Part shown: piece after piece, positions 58,897-64,000 of the stretch
Numbering within the stretch: position 1 is the stretch's first letter
Layout: every line of letters begins with the position of its first letter
NCBI RefSeq assembly: GCF_954871325.1
Contig: NC_088778.1
Coordinates: 6,295,743 to 6,359,742, forward strand
Direction of reading: 5' to 3'
DNA: 64,000 nt
Origin: Gordionus sp. m RMFG-2023
Lineage: Eukaryota; Nematomorpha; Gordioida; Chordodea; Parachordodidae
Made by a program: the position numbers and the translations under genes
The notes under the pieces: generated by a model
Seen by the model: the letters and a program-made list of their open reading frames with translations, nothing else
Told to the model about the DNA's origin: nothing
Database searches by the model: none

Positions 58897-60388
58897 TTTG
58901 GTGACCCCGACGAATTATACAAGAAAATTGATGAAGAATGAAAAGGTTTTAAAAGAGAAGGGAAACCAGTTGGGAAAAGAGATTTTAAAAAAGTAAGAAA
59001 ACCAGATTGTTAATAAAGGTTTTAAAAAAGAAGGAATACCAGATTGGGAAATAAGGTTTAAAAGAAGAAGGAAAACTCAAGTGACGAAAGCCATTTTCAG
59101 GTCAGGTAAAAAAAAATTAAAGTACAATATTGCCTGATTTGCTGGGCATAAGCACATAATTAAAGGGGATGGATGTATATGTGCATTATTGGATTATTTA
59201 CACTTAATATTATTCCAACTTTTAATGTTACTGTTATTATTAAATTGTTTATTTTATTATATTTGTATTTTTTGTAAAATGTTTATTTCATTATATGAAT
59301 TTGATTACAAAAAAAAATGTAATTTGATAACGAATAAAATAAAAAAAATATATTTCAAGAATTACTACTAATAATACATTTCAGTTACAAATAGCTAATA
59401 TCTTTATATTATATGTGCTAGTTAATTTTTTGTCACTGGAAAATGAAAACCTTAAAATTTATAAAATATTATTGGGAAATTGTTCATACTAATTTTACAG
59501 AAGAAGAATTAAGAAAGTCGCAGCGTAAGAATTAAAGGGCAGACTTTGACAATAGAGAGACATGATGTGTAATATGGGATTATAATACCAGAGGTGGTTT
59601 TCCACAGAAAGAAATGGGACAAAATGCCTCAAATGTGCAAACTATTGAAAGTAAAAGAATTGATATAATTATGATGCCTAAACTGCAGATCATTGGAGGA
59701 CAGAACGTGGAATGCTTTAGATGTGAAAAACAGGAACATATTGCAAGAAAATGTGGCAATTTGGGACTACATAATGGCAAATAAGATGCGTTACAGATCA
59801 AGATGAGGCGGTTTATAGTGGCAAGAGAAATAACTTGAGATAAAATAAATTTTATGGGATGTGTAAATATGAAACAAGAGGGAGTAGTACTTGATACTTG
59901 TCCGATAGTGAGGATGTAATGAGAGAATGGTACCCATTTTATTTAATATAGGGGTGGCTATTTCGGTGATGGGTTACAATAAATATCGGTGTATTTGGCT
60001 ATTTGGCCCGATGAATTTATGAGCCATATTTTACCAATTTTTCTTCAAGTTTGTAAGATATTACTTGATAATTATCCAATATATGAAATTTGTTTTTTGA
60101 GGTCTCTTTAAAGCTTATTGAACTGGACGAATATTCCACTTATTCCTATGGAATTTAGCAAAATTAAAAGAGATTGAGAATCCAGAAATTCGAAGTATCA
60201 CAGGTGGCGTTAATGAGAAGAGTTAAAAATAGAGGCAGTAATGGAAGAAAGAGTGGATATTAGATTTATGGATTATTAATCGGAGAGTAGAAGTGGTATT
60301 GGGGTGAGACTGGATCACCCGAATTAGTTCGGAATATAGATTTTGGGGAGCATCTTTATGGCGGGGTGTGTTTGTAACCATAGCTAGT

Positions 60389-60745
60389 TGTTGTAGCTGT
60401 TGAAAAAAGAAGAAATAAATTTAATATAATACATCAAATGTCAGTTATTTTCTGACAGGGGAATGAAGTTTTCCTTGGGGGAAGAAGAGGAGGTGATGAA
60501 CACATGATGGGTTGATGGTTAAGGATTCTTTTGTTATCCATTTTGGGATGAAGAGTTTGTATTAATTCGAGAAGATGTCAGCGAGGAACTAATAATGGAC
60601 CTTTGGGACATGAAGAATTAGATAATTAGATATTTATGATTTGTAATTTTTTTGATAATGTATAGATATTGTTGTTGGTGTTTTTTAATAAAGAAATTTG
60701 AGTCGTATTCTTATTCTTATTATTATGAAAGGATGGCTTGTAATA
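60389..60745 (+). repeat. Left LTR of the nested element
   Basis: Begins TGTTGTAGCTG and ends GGCTTGTAATA. An AATAAAG shortly before the end could serve as the LTR poly(A) signal. It is almost identical to 62668-63025. Confidence 0.85.
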
Positions 60746-62667
60746 TTGGTACCGTCGACAGGATCGGATCTATCTAGGGATTAATGTGAAATCACAACGC
60801 AAGTACTAAAAAAAAAACTATAGTGAGATTAAGGATTGGGTTTAAGGATTTCTATACTTTTATATTTAACTTAAAAAGGTGTAAGATAGAAAGTATGTAA
60901 TGACTATTAGGCAGAAATATGGAAATAAGATCAGGAATTTAAGACAGTAATATTTGGTATATTATCTTATGTCTAGATGTATATGGTACATATAATTTTG
61001 ATCATTATTTGGTATGCCTTAAAACTCATTGAATGGTGTTATAGGTATTCCGTCATAGGAAGCTGAAAGACCTCATGAACAGCAGGACAGAAAGGATTGT
61101 TAAATATTTAAATATGTGAAATTTATGAAAATATATATGGATATAGACTTTTGTAATAAAGTGTGTATTATTTAATTATGCATTTTGGGTTTGTAAAGGG
61201 ATGAATATGTATGGGATAATTTATTAATAATTAAGGTTAATATATTGCATAGGTAACATGTGATATATTTAACTATGAATTATTATTTATAATGTTAATA
61301 TATTGTATAGGTAACATATGATATATTTAATTATGAATGAGAATTTGAAGGAATTGAAGTATGATGAAGTCAGAATAATATCTATAATGTTAGATGTGGA
61401 TAGTTATTTTGATTTAGTGTCTGCATTTAGTGTATATATAAATTGGATAGGAATTTGTGTGATACATTAGATGGTGTATAATATTTTTTTTTTCCAAATT
61501 ATGAAATCTTTATATTTAATATATATATTTTTTTTTTAAATTATAAATTTTTATAAGAAGTTTTATTTGCAATTATTATATTATTTGTGTGGTATGCAAT
61601 GATGTGAAGGGAAAATATTTTTACAGATAAGGTCAGCCCGTGTTGAGGGGTATGCCTTGAGGTGAAAATATTGTTTAGTTTGCATACTGGGGAAAGTTTT
61701 TTTTTTGTAAATTTATGCTGCATAATATATTTTTTTTAATCTTTTTAATAATTTTATAACACATCACATTTTACTATTTAATTATGAACATATTTTTAAA
61801 GAAAAGACTCAAATTATTTTATATTGTGAAGGTATATTAAAAATTCTTTACATATATACCATATAGCCCATTATATTATCAATTTTTGTTACTTTGCATT
61901 CTACATTTTTGTGAATTTGTGCTAATTGTGATGACAGAGTTAGGTAGAAATGGTATATTTTTCTTGGGATACTGAGTAATTCCTAGATGGAAAATATTGT
62001 ATTTTCTACATATTATATATTTGTTCCTTCATATATAATATTAACTGTATTTATATACGTATGTTTTGTAATTTTATTTATAATCTTTGTTCGGCCAAGT
62101 TTCGCAATTAGTTTTAATACCTTAAGATGGATTTTTATATTCATTTTAGGAAATATTTATAAAGATGTAGCTTTGTTTTTTTTCACATGATAGAATGAAA
62201 ATTACATGTGTTGAAATTGCGTCTCACACATAGACAATGTTTTCACATTACATTATTATATGTAAATTCATTATTTCCTAATTACCATGAATCATACCCT
62301 AATAATGTATATTATAGCTAGTAGTTCCCAAATGTCTTAAAATGAATAAATTATTATGTTTTGCGGATATTACATTGTCCATATTAATGTTCCGTAGATT
62401 ATAAATGCAGATACCCCCATGTACATGTCATTATTGATAATGTCTGTTTTGGCGATTTTATATTGAAATGTACTGGAATTATTATATTATAAATCAGTAT
62501 AAGGGAAGTTGATTCGATAAATTCCCTGAACATCTTCAAGGCGTCCCAATACAATTATAATGGGCGAGTCGATACAATTCAAAGAGGTGATTCGATACAC
62601 ATCAAAGGGGCGATTCGATACAACACCACCACAAAGAGAGGGACGCTGGGCTTGTGAAGGGTGGGCG

Positions 62668-63025
62668 TGTTGTAGCTGTTGAAAAAAAGAAGAAATAAAT
62701 TTAATATAATACATCAAATGTCAGTTATTTTCTGACAGGGGAATGAAGTTTTCCTTGGGGGAAGAAGAGGAGGTGATGAACACATGATGGGTTGATGGGT
62801 GAGGATTCTTTTGTTATCCATTTTGGGATGAAGAGTTTGGATTAATTCGAGAAGATGTCAGCGAGGAACTAATAATGGACCTTTGGGACATGAAGAATTA
62901 GATAATTAGATATTTATGATTTGTAATTTTTTTGATAATGTATAGATATTGTTGTTGGTGTTTTTTAATAAAGAAATTTGAGTCGTATTCTTATTCTAAT
63001 TATTATGAAAGGATGGCTTGTAATA
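62668..63025 (+). repeat. Right LTR of the nested element
   Basis: Near-identical direct copy of the left LTR, followed by the CTAGT duplication and then by sequence of the older host element. Confidence 0.85.
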
Positions 63026-63129
63026 CTAGTGAGGACATATGTAATGGTGGGGCATATGAGAGTTAGGGAATATTGCTAGGAATTGAGACTATCTTCAATG
63101 GGGAGGGAGAAGTGAAAAAAGGTGCCAAA

Positions 63130-63395
63130 ATCGGGGGAAATAATTATAGGAGAGAAATCTAAGGAAATAATTATAGGAGAGAAATCTAAGGAAATAATTA
63201 TAGGAGAGAAATCTGAGGAAATAATTACAGGAGAGAAATCTAAGGAAATAATTATAGGGGAGAAATCGGGAGAAATAATTCTATAAGAGAAATCAGGGAA
63301 ATCATTTTAGGGGAGAAATAGCTCTGAATAATTTGAGGAGAAATAGGGGGGAGGGATTATTATAGGAAAATAATTATAGGGGAGAAATCGGGGGG
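63130..63395 (+). repeat. 27-bp tandem repeat
   Basis: The unit with core GAAATAATTATAGGAGAG, then AAATCTAAG occurs about five times almost exactly and degrades over several more copies. The unit length is a multiple of three. It sits in the older Ty3/gypsy-like element, downstream of the nested insertion. Confidence 0.85.
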
Positions 63396-64000
63396 AATTG
63401 CATGGGAAGATTTGGGGTGTTTAGGATTTTGATTTTAGGGAAAAGGTAGAAAAGAGTGAGGAAAAGGAAAAGGGAGAATTTGCAAGATAAAGTAATGATA
63501 AGTGACGGGACGCAATATAATAATAGAGAGTTTTTATTCTGCAGAGGAGTTGAGATGGGATTTAAAAGAGAACTAGAAACTAAGATTAAAAATTCGTATT
63601 TGCAAAATAATTGAATGGAAATGGATATGATCAAGGTGCAAGAAGAAGTGTGAAAATTAATAGACAGTTATTAATAAACTTTTGATAAAGATTTGGGTAG
63701 TTTAAAGTAAAGGAGGGCTATATAATTTCTGTCCTTTATGGCGAGTATAGTTTGAGTTGAAGAAAGAAGTGAAAATGGAATTGAATCAATGAGTACAGAA
63801 GTGTATCGTATATCCCAAAATAGTGTATCCGCGACTCCGCTGGTTCCCGTGAAGAAAGCCAATGGCCGTCTTCAGTTATAAGAGGATTTTCGAGCTACTC
63901 TAAATACGTGGGTTATAGAGGTCAAGTATTCGTTGCCATAAAAGGAAGAAATATTGGCCATTCCTTAGGGTTTCCTGAAAGAGGTTAGATGCAGAATCAA

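Larger units (their letters stand above)
60389..63025 (+). mobile_element. Non-autonomous LTR retrotransposon nested in the older one
   Basis: Two direct repeats of 357-358 bp (LTRs) bound 1.9 kb of internal sequence. A 5-bp target duplication CTAGT stands on both sides (60384-60388 and 63026-63030). Directly after the left LTR, TTGGTACCGTCGACAGGATC is placed as a primer-binding site; purine-rich GAAGGGTGGG precedes the right LTR. No gag or pol motif is recognisable inside, so it must have depended on another element. The LTRs differ at only about five places, implying a fairly recent insertion. Its ends look whole. Confidence 0.82.
58897..64000 (+). mobile_element. Broken Ty3/gypsy-like LTR retrotransposon (fossil), running off the right edge
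   Basis: 58897-58912 (TTTGGTGACCCCGACG) resembles the primer-binding site of Ty3/gypsy elements. A gag-type CCHC zinc knuckle with spacing C-x2-C-x4-H-x4-C lies at 59713-59754. The start of a reverse transcriptase (PLVPVKKANGRLQ) lies at about 63830-63960. The order gag then RT fits Ty3/gypsy. The element is broken in many places and looks old. It is interrupted at 60389-63025 by another LTR element, and its 5' LTR was not recognised. Imperfect repeats of about 40 bp stand at 58930-59095. Confidence 0.65.

Noticed and set aside
63120-63400. Regularly spaced repeats that could suggest a CRISPR-like array
   Set aside because: The units are contiguous with no spacers and occur in a eukaryotic LTR element.

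Overview
The window is very AT-rich (about three quarters A+T by eye) invertebrate animal DNA. GT-AG introns, isolated AATAAA poly(A) signals and proteins such as ADF/cofilin, COQ6, mitochondrial-type enoyl-CoA hydratase and a rhodopsin-class GPCR all point to a metazoan nuclear genome. The phylum cannot be read from the sequence alone. There are no operons, CRISPR arrays, or rRNA or tRNA genes that I can recognise.

Layout, left to right. 1654-2091 (+) is an intronless ADF/cofilin gene. 6726-14042 (+) is COQ6, which I reconstructed as 12 exons giving 466 codons; six introns of 40-48 bp are followed by five of 527-2172 bp swollen by repeats. 18253-18840 (+) is a single-exon secreted or type I membrane glycoprotein of unknown function. 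20-32 kb is a repeat-dominated stretch with hAT-type elements that keep 8-bp target duplications. 32603-34599 (+) is a large Asn/Asp/Ser-rich exon encoding about 660 residues of unknown function. 36-39 kb holds a broken retroelement tail and hAT transposase remnants. 41.6-45.6 kb carries two terminal-repeat elements with AGGGGAGACC ends. 46736-48985 (+) is an intronless orphan GPCR with an exceptionally long third intracellular loop. 51456-58272 (-) is a seven-exon enoyl-CoA hydratase (ECHS1) gene lacking only its targeting leader; its first intron contains a hAT element nested inside another. From about 58.9 kb to the right edge lies a broken Ty3/gypsy-like LTR element interrupted by a young-looking LTR element of about 2.6 kb with no recognisable coding region.

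The host genes have no obvious shared pathway, although COQ6 (ubiquinone synthesis) and ECHS1 (fatty-acid beta-oxidation) are both mitochondrial. The dominant theme is mobile DNA: at least five terminal-repeat families, several with exact 8-bp duplications, make up much of the intergenic and intronic space. The best candidates for undescribed biology are the orphan GPCR, the 660-residue and 195-residue orphan proteins, and the fold-back pair of retroelement tails inside COQ6 intron 11.
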